The translations under genes and the position numbers were made by a program. Shown here in pieces: positions 24,428 through 32,715 of a stretch of 50,584 bases of DNA (the stretch's first letter is position 1; each line of letters opens with the position of its first letter). Source of the stretch: Streptomyces rhizosphaerihabitans (GTDB lineage Bacteria > Actinomycetota > Actinomycetes > Streptomycetales > Streptomycetaceae); NCBI RefSeq assembly GCF_025399795.1, contig NZ_JAODTZ010000061.1:1-50584 (forward strand). Reading direction: 5' to 3'. The notes beneath the pieces were generated by a model that was not told the origin of the DNA, did not search any database, and saw nothing but the letters and a program-made list of their open reading frames with translations.

Positions 24428-25885
24428 TCACGACCCCAGGACCGCCTCCATCACCGCCCGTGCGATCGGCCCCGCGAACCCGCCGCCGGTGACGTCCCCC
24501 CGGTCCGCCGCCGCGTCCTCGACGACGACCGCGACGGCCACCGCGGGCTCCATGGAGTCCTCGGCACGCGCCCAGGAGATGAACCATGCGTACGGGGTAC
24601 CGGAGTTGCCGATGCCGTGCTGGGCGGTGCCGGTCTTTCCGCCGACGATGGCGCCGGGGATGGCGGCCACGGTTCCCGTGCCCTTCTCCACGACGTCGGT
24701 CATCAGCTCGCGCATGCGCCGCGCCGTGGACGCGGTCATCGCCTGGTGGAGAGTCCGCGGGCCGGTCGTGGCCAGCGTCCTGCCACCCCGTGCGGTGGTC
24801 CTCTCCACCAGGTACGGCGTCCTGACCGAACCGTCGCCCGCGACGGCCGCCGAGATCATCGCCATCTGCAGCGGAGTCGCGCGGGTGTCGAACTGGCCGA
24901 TGGAGGAGAGCGCCAACTGCGCCTTGTCGAGCCGCAGATCGAAGTTGCTGGGCGCCACCGAGAAGGGAATGCGCAGCTTGCGGTCGTTGAAGCCGAAGTT
25001 CGCCGCCGTCCTCGTCATGTCGTCGAGCCCGACGTCCACGCCCAGCTTGGCGAAGACCGTGTTGCAGGACCAGGTGAAGGCGTAGCGCAGGGAGGCGTTC
25101 TCGCATCCCTCGATCTCGTTCGTGAGCCTCGACGTGGTGCCGGGGAGCCGGTAGGGGTTCGGCGACGTGGTCGGCGCGTCCACATCGTCCACCACGCCCG
25201 AGTCCAGCGCCGCCGCGGAGGTCAGCACCTTGAACGTCGACCCCGGCGGATACGTCTGCCGGATCGCCCGGTTGAGCATCGGCTTGTCGGCCTGCCCGTT
25301 CAGCCGAGCCCAGGCCTCGGACACGGCCGGTCCCGTCCCGGAGAGCAGCGCGGGATCGTACGACGGCGTGGAGACCAGTGCCAGGATCCGTCCGGTGGAC
25401 GGCTCGATCGCGGCGACCGCGCCCCGGCGGGGGCCGAGACCCTCATAAGCCGCGCGCTGCGCCGCCGCGTTGAGTGTGGTGACGACCCTGCCGCCGGGGT
25501 TCCGGGCCCGGGTGAGGCCGTTCAGCAGGGGGAACGGGTCGAGCATCGGATCGGCGCCGGAGAGGACGCCGTCCTCGGTGCCCTCCAGCAGCGTCGCCCC
25601 GTACAGCTGCGAGGCGAAGCCGGTGACGGGCGCGTACAACGGGCCGTCCCGGTACGTCCGTTCGTAGCGGAGCTGCTCGCCGGTGTCTCTGGAACCGGTG
25701 ACCGTCCGGCCGTCCACGACGATGTCGCCGCGCGGCTGGCCGTAACGGGCGATGGCCAGACGCCGGTTGGCGGGGTTGCGGTCGTACGACGGTGCCTGGA
25801 CGACCTGGACACGGGCGGCGTTGACCAGGAGCGCCACCAGCAGCACGGCGCACAGTCCGATGGCCCGGCGGATGTACTTGGTCAT
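24428..25885 (-). CDS. Class B penicillin-binding protein (PbpA-like)
   Basis: A 485-aa transpeptidase with one N-terminal membrane anchor (IGLCAVLLVALLVNAARV). The short N-terminal dimerisation domain is followed by the transpeptidase domain, with the SxxK nucleophile box S216-TFK219 (YPPGSTFKVL), SxN at S273-C-N275 (TWSCNTVF) and KTG at 417-419 (GGKTGTAQ). It cross-links peptidoglycan at the outer membrane face. Its ATG overlaps the FtsW/RodA stop by 4 bp (ATGA), so the glycosyltransferase and transpeptidase are translated together. That is the standard SEDS-bPBP pairing. Confidence 0.97.
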   Translation of the reverse strand: MTKYIRRAIGLCAVLLVALLVNAARVQVVQAPSYDRNPANRRLAIARYGQPRGDIVVDGRTVTGSRDTGEQLRYERTYRDGPLYAPVTGFASQLYGATLLEGTEDGVLSGADPMLDPFPLLNGLTRARNPGGRVVTTLNAAAQRAAYEGLGPRRGAVAAIEPSTGRILALVSTPSYDPALLSGTGPAVSEAWARLNGQADKPMLNRAIRQTYPPGSTFKVLTSAAALDSGVVDDVDAPTTSPNPYRLPGTTSRLTNEIEGCENASLRYAFTWSCNTVFAKLGVDVGLDDMTRTAANFGFNDRKLRIPFSVAPSNFDLRLDKAQLALSSIGQFDTRATPLQMAMISAAVAGDGSVRTPYLVERTTARGGRTLATTGPRTLHQAMTASTARRMRELMTDVVEKGTGTVAAIPGAIVGGKTGTAQHGIGNSGTPYAWFISWARAEDSMEPAVAVAVVVEDAAADRGDVTGGGFAGPIARAVMEAVLGS

Positions 25886-27258
25886 GGTGCCGGTGTCCCG
25901 TCGTACTGACCGCGGGCCGAGTCGCTGATCCGGATCAGCAGGGCCACGATGATCCAGTTGGTGACGACCGAGGAGCCGCCCTGTGCGAGGAAGGGCATCG
26001 CCATGCCGGTCAGCGGGATCAGGCCGGTCACGCCGCCCGCGATGACGAAGACCTGGAGGGCCACGATCGAGGCGAGGCCGATCGCGAGCAGTCGGCCGAA
26101 GGGGTCGCGCAGGGCCAGGCCCGCGCGGTAGCCGCGTTCCACGAGGAGGCCGTAGAGCAGGAAGATCGCGGACAGGCCGATCAGTCCGAGCTCCTCGCCC
26201 GCGGTCGCCAGGATGAAGTCGGACTTGGCGGCGAAGCCGATGAGGATCGAGTGGCCGAGCCCGAGGCCGGTGCCGAGCATGCCGCCGGCGGCGAACGCGA
26301 AGAGGGACTGGGTGAGTTGGTTGGGGCCCTGCCCCGCGGTGATCGAGGCGAAGGGGTCCAGCCAGTCCTGTACCCGGCTGTGCACATGCGGTTCGAGACG
26401 GCCGACGGCGACCGCGCCGGCACAGGCCAGCAGCAGCCCGATCGCGGTCCAGCCGGTGCGGCCGGTGGCGACGTAGAGCAGGATCACGAAGAGGCCGAAG
26501 AAGAGCAGCGAGGTTCCGAGGTCCCGCTCCAGGACCAGGACCACGACGCTCAGCAGCCAGATCGCCACGATCGGGCCGAGTACCCGGCCGGTGGGCAGCT
26601 GGAGCCGCCGGAACCGCCAGATCTGGCGGCCGCTGTAGGCGAGCGCGTTGCGGTTGGCGGCGAGGTAGCCGGCGAAGAACACCGCGAGCAGCACCTTCGC
26701 GAACTCGCCCGGCTGGATGGAGAATCCGGCGATCCGGATCCAGATGCGGGCGCCGTTCACCGCCGGGAAGAAGATCGGCAGGACGAGCAGGGCGAGTGCG
26801 CCGACGACCGAGACGTAGGTGTAGCGCTGCAGGACACGGTGGTCGCGCAGGAAGAGTACGACGCCGATGAAGAACGCGACGCCGAGCGTCGACCAGATGA
26901 GCTGGATGGGCGCCGCCTGGTCGGCCGGGGTCTCCAGGTCGAGCCGGTAGATCAGCACCAGGCCCAGGCCGTTGAGGAGGACGGCGATGGGCAGCAGCAG
27001 CGGATCGGCGTACGGGGCCCTCAGGCGCACGGCGACATGGGCGAGGAGCGCGAGCACGCCGAGCCCGGCGCCGTATCCGGCGGCGCCGGGCGGGACGGTG
27101 CCGTTCCTGGCCAGACCGACGGCGCAGTAGCCGTACACGCAGAGCAGCACGGCGACGACGATGAGGGTGAGCTCGATGCCACGGCGCCTGGGCAGGAGTT
27201 CAGCGGGAGGGGCCGGCTCCGCCGCCACGGCCGTTCCGGACATTCCGGGCAGGATCAT
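25882..27258 (-). CDS. FtsW/RodA/SpoVE family (SEDS) protein
   Basis: A 458-aa polytopic protein with about 10-12 membrane segments. Family signatures are NGARIWIRIAGFSIQPGEFAKVLLAVF, LVLERDLGTSLLFFG and the C-terminal GLIPLTGMAMPFLAQGGSS. SEDS proteins polymerise lipid II into glycan strands together with a class B PBP, here the next gene. The start is ATG 27256-27258, or an in-frame ATG 15 bases downstream; neither has a clear RBS. As the pair is additional to the division cluster, a sporulation or alternative growth role is inferred. Confidence 0.95.
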   Translation of the reverse strand: MILPGMSGTAVAAEPAPPAELLPRRRGIELTLIVVAVLLCVYGYCAVGLARNGTVPPGAAGYGAGLGVLALLAHVAVRLRAPYADPLLLPIAVLLNGLGLVLIYRLDLETPADQAAPIQLIWSTLGVAFFIGVVLFLRDHRVLQRYTYVSVVGALALLVLPIFFPAVNGARIWIRIAGFSIQPGEFAKVLLAVFFAGYLAANRNALAYSGRQIWRFRRLQLPTGRVLGPIVAIWLLSVVVLVLERDLGTSLLFFGLFVILLYVATGRTGWTAIGLLLACAGAVAVGRLEPHVHSRVQDWLDPFASITAGQGPNQLTQSLFAFAAGGMLGTGLGLGHSILIGFAAKSDFILATAGEELGLIGLSAIFLLYGLLVERGYRAGLALRDPFGRLLAIGLASIVALQVFVIAGGVTGLIPLTGMAMPFLAQGGSSVVTNWIIVALLIRISDSARGQYDGTPAP

Positions 27259-27347
27259 GTCCGGAACGTAGCAAGCGGGCGACCCGATGTCCCGTTACGC
27301 GATGGCGAACGGGCCGGTCCGCTTCGCCGTCGTTCGGCGCCGGGGTG

Positions 27348-28010
27348 TCAGCACCAGCGGGGGGACGGGCCGATGTTGTCGATGTAGCGCGCGGCGCCCC
27401 AGGCCCAGGTGCCGTCCGTGAGGAGGTACCAGAGGGGGTTGCCCTCGACGGTCTGGCCCGAGGTCTTGCAGAAGATGGAGACGATCTCGCCCTGCCGCGC
27501 GACCCGGATCAGCTGGCTGCCGCGGGTCGGGGAGCTGCGCAGGGCCAGCCCGCCGCGGGCGGTGATCCTGCCCTGGTACAGGCGCGGGTTGTTCTGGCCG
27601 ACGCCGTCGCCCCTGCCGTTCCCGTTCGCCGGTTCGCGGCCGTCACCCCCGCCACCGCCGCCACCGTTGTTCCACGTGTGGCCGCCCCCGCCGCCACCGT
27701 TGTTCCACGTGTGGCCGTTGCCGCCGCCACCGTTGTTCCACGTGTGGCCGTTGCCGCCGCCACCGTTGTTCGAGGTCTGGCCGGCGCCACCCCCGCCTCC
27801 GCCCTGCTCGCGGCCGTCACCGCCGTCGCCGCCATTGCTCCACTGGTGGCCGTCGCCTCCGCCATCGCCGCTGTTGCTCCACTGGTGATTGTCGCTGCTG
27901 CCGGTGCCGCCCTCGCCGTCGGCGAAGGCGGGGGTGGCACCGGCTAGGGCGACAAGGCTGCCGGCGGCGAGGGCCATACCGATTCGGGTGTATGTGGACC
28001 GCAGGGACAT
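27348..28010 (-). CDS. Secreted SH3-domain protein with Gly/Asn repeats
   Basis: A 220-aa exported protein starting at ATG 28008-28010, with GGAGGAG seven bases upstream. The signal peptide ends near ATPAFA (residue ~30). The mature protein begins with a low-complexity region containing HQWSN and GHTWNNGG units in a poly-Gly context, followed by a bacterial SH3 domain (GRITARGGLALRSSP to WGAARYIDNIG) with two cysteines. Such SH3 domains usually bind peptidoglycan. It lies just upstream of the FtsW/PBP genes on the same strand. Confidence 0.88.
   Translation of the reverse strand: MSLRSTYTRIGMALAAGSLVALAGATPAFADGEGGTGSSDNHQWSNSGDGGGDGHQWSNGGDGGDGREQGGGGGGAGQTSNNGGGGNGHTWNNGGGGNGHTWNNGGGGGGHTWNNGGGGGGGDGREPANGNGRGDGVGQNNPRLYQGRITARGGLALRSSPTRGSQLIRVARQGEIVSIFCKTSGQTVEGNPLWYLLTDGTWAWGAARYIDNIGPSPRWC
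27661..27792. repeat. 33-bp tandem repeats inside the SH3 protein gene
   Basis: Four head-to-tail 33-bp units beginning ccaccgttgttccacgtgtg; the fourth is diverged. They encode 11-residue GNGHTWNNGGG-type repeats on the minus strand and should be prone to copy-number change. Confidence 0.95.
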
Positions 28011-28081
28011 GGAGGGCTCCTCCAGAAAGGGAATGAACCTGACTTATCGCCAGATTAGGATCGGGAGCCGGGGAGCGCAGG

Positions 28082-28468
28082 TCACACTCCGCCATCGGAG
28101 ATGCCCGGCTCCTCCCGCCCGTGCTGAGGGAGCGTCAGCGTCGCCACCGCTCCGCCGTCCGGGGCGTTGGCGAACGCCAGACGCGCGCCCAGCACCTCCG
28201 CCTGCCCACCACGGCGACCGGATCGACCTTGTGGGCGTCGTCGCCGGGCGCGGTGACGCCCTTGACCGTCTCCGTGTCCGCCTCGCCGTAGTCGATCGCG
28301 GGCGTCGAGGCGGGCGGCAGCCGCGGCCACAGAATGGTCGGGCCGAGGGCGGTGGGGGTCGCGCCCGCGCCGTGCAGACCCGCCGGAGTCTCCGCAGCCC
28401 GCCAGGGCCGCCACCAGTACGGCGGCCACAGCGGCTCCGATGGCAGCGCGGAAGCGGGGAGGCGCCAT
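28082..28468 (-). pseudogene. Frameshifted lipoprotein gene
   Basis: ATG 28466-28468 starts a clear lipoprotein signal (MAPPRFRAAIGAAVAAVL, lipobox LAGC). After the lipobox the reading continues sensibly only in another frame (HGAGATPTALGPTILWPRLP, then PGDDAHKVDPVAVV), shifting near 28375-28385. It then returns to the first frame near 28205-28215 (GGQAEVLGARLAFANAPDGG, then TLTLPQHGREEPGISDGG). Joined, this gives a ~130-aa lipoprotein. Two compensating shifts mean a decayed gene or two sequence errors. In the single open frame the middle is arginine-rich nonsense. Confidence 0.6.
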
Positions 28469-28486
28469 GCGCGGGCAGCCGCCGGA

Positions 28487-28588
28487 CGCGGGCCGTGGCT
28501 GTGCGCGGGCCGTGGCTGTACGCAGGGCGTAGCTGTGCGCGGACCGGGGCCGTGCACGAGCCGGGGCCGTGCACGGACCGCCGCTGTC
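28487..28588. repeat. Six 17-bp tandem repeats
   Basis: Six 17-bp units, from cgcgggccgtggctgtg to cacggaccgccgctgtc, with decreasing identity. They lie directly upstream of the frameshifted lipoprotein and encode nothing recognisable. Confidence 0.85.
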
Positions 28589-28669
28589 CGCAACCGTCAC
28601 CAGGCCCGGATCCCCGTCCTGCCGCGCGAGTGCCCGGCTCCTGGCTCCCGGTTCCTGGCTTCCCGGCTC

Positions 28670-29176
28670 CTACTCCGCGAGTTCTTCGAGGAGACGTGCC
28701 GTGGTGAGCCCGGCCTGCAGGTACTCCACGAACAGCTCGTTGTGCAGCGCCCAGGGCGAGCGTCGGGCCCTGATCAGCCGGATCGCGTCCTCGGCGCTGT
28801 GCCCCGCCAGCGTGAGCGCGTGCGCGACTACCAGCCCCGAGCGATTGTACCCGTGATAGCAGCGGACGAGCACCCGGCGCCCGTCCTCCAGCGCGTCGTC
28901 GGCGGCCCGCGCGAGCCGCATCACCCCTGTGAGCTGCGTACCGTCCAACGGTCCGTCCGGTATCGGCCACACATGGTGCTCGACCCCCGGGTCGGGTCCG
29001 TGCCCCGGCAGTCGCAGAAGCGTCAGGACCAGGTCGAACTCATCGTGTACGACGGCGGATTCGGGCTGTCCCGAATGCCCCTCGAACTCATGGCCGCCCA
29101 TCCACAGGCCGGGCACGATCTCACTCCACGGGCTGTCCGGAGCCGGAACCTCCGGATACCTTCTACGAGTCCGCAA
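28670..29176 (-). CDS. Dual-specificity / tyrosine protein phosphatase
   Basis: A 168-aa phosphatase. The active-site loop VRCYHGYNRSG has the CX5R motif (Cys, HGYN, Arg, Ser), and the general acid is probably Asp in WPIPDGPLDG. The N-terminus WSEIVPGLWMGGHEF is typical of small DSP-type enzymes. The start was set at TTG 29174-29176 because GGGAGG lies five bases upstream and family similarity begins right after it; no ATG or GTG fits. It is divergent from the NERD protein gene, about 100 bp away. Confidence 0.85.
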   Translation of the reverse strand: MRTRRRYPEVPAPDSPWSEIVPGLWMGGHEFEGHSGQPESAVVHDEFDLVLTLLRLPGHGPDPGVEHHVWPIPDGPLDGTQLTGVMRLARAADDALEDGRRVLVRCYHGYNRSGLVVAHALTLAGHSAEDAIRLIRARRSPWALHNELFVEYLQAGLTTARLLEELAE

Positions 29177-29275
29177 CGGCGCCTCCCACCCAACTCCCCC
29201 AACTCCTGCCAAAGGTAACCGGGTTCTTGCCCCTGGAGCACCCCGCCTGTTCCCATGGTCATGGGGTGATGGTGC

Positions 29276-30079
29276 ATGAACGGACTGCGCGTCATACCGG
29301 CCTGGCGGCACGGACAGGAGCGCCTGTACGTGTGCCTGACCGACGGGAGAAACGTCGCCTGGTACGACCGGGAGACGGCCAGGGTCAATCTGCTCAGCGA
29401 GGAACGGCGCGAGGACGTGCTCGTCGCGCTGGGCCCGTTCCTGACCGGCCCGGTGACGGTCGGGCCGCCGCCGGTGCCGACTCCGGCCGAGCTGGCCCGG
29501 CTGACGCTTCACCCGGACGACGACCTCGCGCCGAACCGGCCCGGCGAGGCCCTGCTGACCGACCTCGACCGCGACCCGGGCCCGGCGCACCGGCTGCGCC
29601 CCGACCCGCGCCGCCGCGCGCTCGCCGCCGAGCAGGCCGTCGGCGCGGCCCTCGACCAGTTGGAGGGAGGCGGCTGGCACACCCTGCACTCGGTCGCGCT
29701 CCCGGGCGGCGACCGCATCCACCATCTGGTGATCGGCCCCGCCGGTCTGTTCTGCGTACACGCCCTGTACGCCCGCAAGCAGCGCGTCCTGGTCGCCGAC
29801 CCGACCGTCACCGTCGGCCGCCGCGAACCGCGTCCGCTGCTCCGCCGGATCCGGGCCGACACCGACCGCGCGTCCCATGCCCTGACGGCCGAGGTCCACG
29901 CCGTCCTCGCCGTGGTCGGCCCGGCCCGCCTCGACACACCGGCGCCCCCGCGCGAGGTCCGCGTCCTGCTGGACACCGACCTCGTGGGTCTCGCCCGGCT
30001 CGGCGGTGTGCTCAAGCCGGCGGACGTGGAGGCCCTGCACGCGATGGCCCGCGACCGGCACACCTGGCTGCGGGTGTGA
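29276..30079 (+). CDS. NERD domain protein
   Basis: A 267-aa cytoplasmic protein starting at ATG 29276. The N-terminal ~100 residues (RVIPAWRHGQERLYVCLTD, NVAWYDRETARVNLL) form a small domain common before NERD in actinobacteria. The NERD (nuclease-related) domain runs from about residue 115: AAEQAVGAALDQLEGGGW, then HTLHSVALPGGDRIHHLVIG, GLFCVHALYARKQ and RRIRADTDRASHAL. The usual catalytic acidic and lysine residues are partly replaced, so nuclease activity is uncertain. It ends 43 bp from the convergent LigD-polymerase gene. Confidence 0.82.
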   Translation: MNGLRVIPAWRHGQERLYVCLTDGRNVAWYDRETARVNLLSEERREDVLVALGPFLTGPVTVGPPPVPTPAELARLTLHPDDDLAPNRPGEALLTDLDRDPGPAHRLRPDPRRRALAAEQAVGAALDQLEGGGWHTLHSVALPGGDRIHHLVIGPAGLFCVHALYARKQRVLVADPTVTVGRREPRPLLRRIRADTDRASHALTAEVHAVLAVVGPARLDTPAPPREVRVLLDTDLVGLARLGGVLKPADVEALHAMARDRHTWLRV

Positions 30080-30122
30080 ACACGATCCGGGCGCTGCCCG
30101 CACACGTCCTTCGTCGCCCCGT

Positions 30123-31004
30123 TCAGGGCAGCGGGCTCGCGAGCTCCGGGTCGAACAGCGGGGCCAGCAGGTCGCCGAACTCCTGCACGCGGGGCGCGAT
30201 GTCCGTTGCCTGAAAGGCCAGTTGGGCGGGTGACCCGCACTCTTCGACCTCCTCCCACGTCACGGGCGCCGAGACCGTCGGCGCCGCCCGGGCCCTGAGC
30301 GTGTAGGGAGTGGCGGTCGTCTTGCGGCCGGCGTTCTGGCTCCAGTCCACGAACACCTTTCCGGGCCGCAGGCTCCGTGTCATCCGGTGCACGACCTGCC
30401 GGGGCAGCACCTTCTCCGCCTCCGCGGCCAGCTCCTTCGCGTACGCGCTGACGTCGGCGGACGGTGTCGGCGCGACGGCGGCCAGCAGATGCAGCCCCTT
30501 GGACCCCGACGACTTCGCGCAGGCCTCGATCCCGTCGCCGGCCAGCCGCTCGCGCAGCCACATCGCCACCTCGCAGCACTCCACGACCGTCGCCGGCGCC
30601 CCCGGATCGAGGTCGAAGACGATCCGGTCGGCGGTCCCGGGCGTGCCGATCGTCCACTGCGGCGTATGGAACTCCGTCACCAGGTTCGCCGCCCACATGA
30701 GTGAGGCCAGGTCCTGGACGAGGACCATGCGCGCGGGCCCCTCGGTGTGCGGGACCTCGGCCGTGGCGACCCAGGCGGGCGTACCGGGCGGCACGTTCTT
30801 GGTGAAGAAGACCTGCCCGTCCGGCCCGTCGGGATAGCGCAGGAAGGAGACCGGCCGGTCCCGCAGATGCGGGAGCAGTACGTCCGCCACCGTGGCGTAG
30901 TAGTGCAGCACCTCGCCCTTGGTGAAGCCGGTGGCCGGATGCAGGACCTTGTCGAGATTGGTGAGCGCGAGCCTTCTGCCCTCCACCTCCGTGATCGGCG
31001 TCAT
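30123..31004 (-). CDS. NHEJ polymerase (LigD polymerase-domain protein)
   Basis: A 293-aa stand-alone LigD polymerase/primase domain starting at ATG 31002-31004. Motifs are TNLDKVLHPATGFTKGEVLHYY, the catalytic pair in RIVFDLDPG, CAKSSGSKGLHLL, and FVDWSQNAGRKTTATPYTLR. It fills gaps and extends ends with a preference for ribonucleotides during non-homologous end joining. It is divergent from Ku with only about 60 bp between starts, so both should share one control region. The ligase component is not nearby. Confidence 0.93.
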   Translation of the reverse strand: MTPITEVEGRRLALTNLDKVLHPATGFTKGEVLHYYATVADVLLPHLRDRPVSFLRYPDGPDGQVFFTKNVPPGTPAWVATAEVPHTEGPARMVLVQDLASLMWAANLVTEFHTPQWTIGTPGTADRIVFDLDPGAPATVVECCEVAMWLRERLAGDGIEACAKSSGSKGLHLLAAVAPTPSADVSAYAKELAAEAEKVLPRQVVHRMTRSLRPGKVFVDWSQNAGRKTTATPYTLRARAAPTVSAPVTWEEVEECGSPAQLAFQATDIAPRVQEFGDLLAPLFDPELASPLP

Positions 31005-31065
31005 ACCATGACAATCCCATGAAATGGCACAAAAATGGCTCAAAGTGATCGGAAGGGTGCTGCAC

Positions 31066-32193
31066 GTGCGATCCATTTGGAACGGCGCCATCTCCTTCGG
31101 CCTGGTGAGCATCCCCATCAAGGTCGTGAACGCCACGGAGAGCCATGCGATCTCCTTCCGCCAGATCCACCTCGACGACGGCGGTCGCATCCGCTACCGC
31201 AAGGTCTGCGAGCTGGAGGACAGCGAGGTCTCGACCGCGGAGATCGGCAAGGCCTACGAGGACGCGGACGGCACACTCATCCCGATCACGGACGAGGACC
31301 TGGCCTCGCTGCCCATCACGACCGCCCGGACCATCGAGATCGTTGCCTTCGTCCCGGCGGACCGGATCGACCCGCTCCAGATGGACACGGCGTACTACCT
31401 GTCCGCGAACGGCGTCCCGGCCGCCAAGCCGTACGTCCTGCTGCGCGAGGCCCTCAAACGCAGCCGGAAGGTGGCCGTCGCGAAGTTCGCGCTGCGCGGG
31501 CGGGAGCGGCTCGGCATGCTGCGCGTCGTCGGCGACGTCATCGCCATGCACGGCCTGCTCTGGCCGGACGAGATCCGCGCCACCGACGAGGTCGCCCCGG
31601 ACGCCGCCATCACGGTCCGCGACAAGGAGGTCGACCTGGCCGACGCCCTGATGGACACCCTCGGCGAGGTCGACCTCGACGACCTGCACGACGACTACCG
31701 CGAGGCCGTCGAGGAACTCGTCACTGCCAAGGCCGAGGGGCACGAAGCGCCCGCCGCCCACACCGGGGAGAAGACCGGCGGCAAGGTACTGGACCTGATG
31801 GCGGCCCTCGAGAAGAGCGTGCGCGCGGCCAAGGAGTCGCGGGGCGAGGAGGCCGACGAGGACACCGGGACAGGCGAGGAGGCCGAGGTCACCCGGCTGC
31901 CGTCCGGCAAGACCGCCGCCCGCGGGTCGGCCCGTACGGCGCCCAAGGAGGTCGGCGGGAAGAAGTCGACGTCCACGGCGAAGAAGCCGGCGGCCAAGAA
32001 GACCGCGGCGAGGAAGTCGACGGCGAGGAAGTCGACGGCGAGGAAGTCGACGGCCAAGACGACCGGCACGACAGGCACGACCGCCGCGAAGCGGTCCGGC
32101 GGCACGGCGGCCTCCCGGACGGGGGCCAAGAAGACCGCCGCCAAGAAGACGTCCACGAAGAAGACGGCACCGCGCAAGAGGGCGTCCGCCTGA
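31066..32193 (+). CDS. ku: DNA end-binding protein Ku
   Basis: A 375-aa Ku starting at GTG 31066, with GGAAGGG upstream. The Ku core covers residues ~1-255 (SIWNGAISFGLVSIPIKVVNAT, YRKVCELEDSEVS, YYLSANGVPAAKPYVLLREAL, GMLRVVGDVIAMHGLLWPDEIR). The C-terminal ~110 residues are a Lys/Ala/Thr/Ser-rich, histone H1-like tail with repeated ARKST units. Ku homodimers encircle DNA ends and recruit LigD. The basic tail, known in some actinobacterial Ku proteins, adds nonspecific DNA binding. A strong terminator follows. Confidence 0.97.
   Translation: MRSIWNGAISFGLVSIPIKVVNATESHAISFRQIHLDDGGRIRYRKVCELEDSEVSTAEIGKAYEDADGTLIPITDEDLASLPITTARTIEIVAFVPADRIDPLQMDTAYYLSANGVPAAKPYVLLREALKRSRKVAVAKFALRGRERLGMLRVVGDVIAMHGLLWPDEIRATDEVAPDAAITVRDKEVDLADALMDTLGEVDLDDLHDDYREAVEELVTAKAEGHEAPAAHTGEKTGGKVLDLMAALEKSVRAAKESRGEEADEDTGTGEEAEVTRLPSGKTAARGSARTAPKEVGGKKSTSTAKKPAAKKTAARKSTARKSTARKSTAKTTGTTGTTAAKRSGGTAASRTGAKKTAAKKTSTKKTAPRKRASA
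32008..32052. repeat. Three 15-bp repeats in the Ku tail
   Basis: Three exact copies of gcgaggaagtcgacg encoding ARKST, within the basic C-terminal tail. Confidence 0.95.
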
Positions 32194-32715
32194 CCGATGT
32201 CCCCGCGCCGGGGTGCCGGCCCGGGAGCCGGAGGGGCACGCCGCCCCGGTCTCCCGGGCCTTTCCGGCTTCCGGGCCCGGTCACGGGGGACCGGGCCCGG
32301 AGCGACCGTGCTGGGCGGCAGCACATCCGACGCGGCCCGCGTGGGCTCGGCGGGAGCCCGGCGCCTTCCGCCGGCCCAGCGCCCCGTCGGATCCCGCTTC
32401 CAGCTCCAGCAGGGCGCCCACACCGCGGAACGGGACGTGGATACGGGCTACGGCGCCACACTGACGGCGGGAGCGGCCGGGGGGAGCGGCTGGCAGTGGG
32501 CAGGAGTGGGCAGGAGTGGGCGAGACGGAAGACGCCCGGGTGCGCGGACTTCGCTCATGACGTCGGCCGGGCGGCCGGGGTGAGGCGAAGGTGCCCGAGG
32601 GGTCGGAGTGATGCGAGGAGTTGCTCGGGATGCCAGGACGGTACGAGTCGCCCGGAAGGCCGGGACGATGCGCGGAGCGGTCCGAGAGGCCCGGCGGCCG
32701 ATCAGGTCACGGCCG
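32194..32715. other. Intergenic region after ku
   Basis: 522 bp without a credible gene. It starts with the ku terminator and contains gggcaggagt repeats (about 32497-32520) and degenerate, arginine-coding repeats upstream of the PhzF-like gene. Open frames here are low-complexity. Confidence 0.6.
32218..32260 (+). terminator. Terminator hairpin after ku
   Basis: 10-bp inverted repeat GGCCCGGGAG / CTCCCGGGCC followed by ttt, 24 bp after the ku stop. Confidence 0.85.

Noticed and set aside
27661..27792. CRISPR-like array
   Set aside because: The 33-bp units are head-to-tail without unique spacers and lie in frame within a coding sequence, so they are protein-coding tandem repeats.
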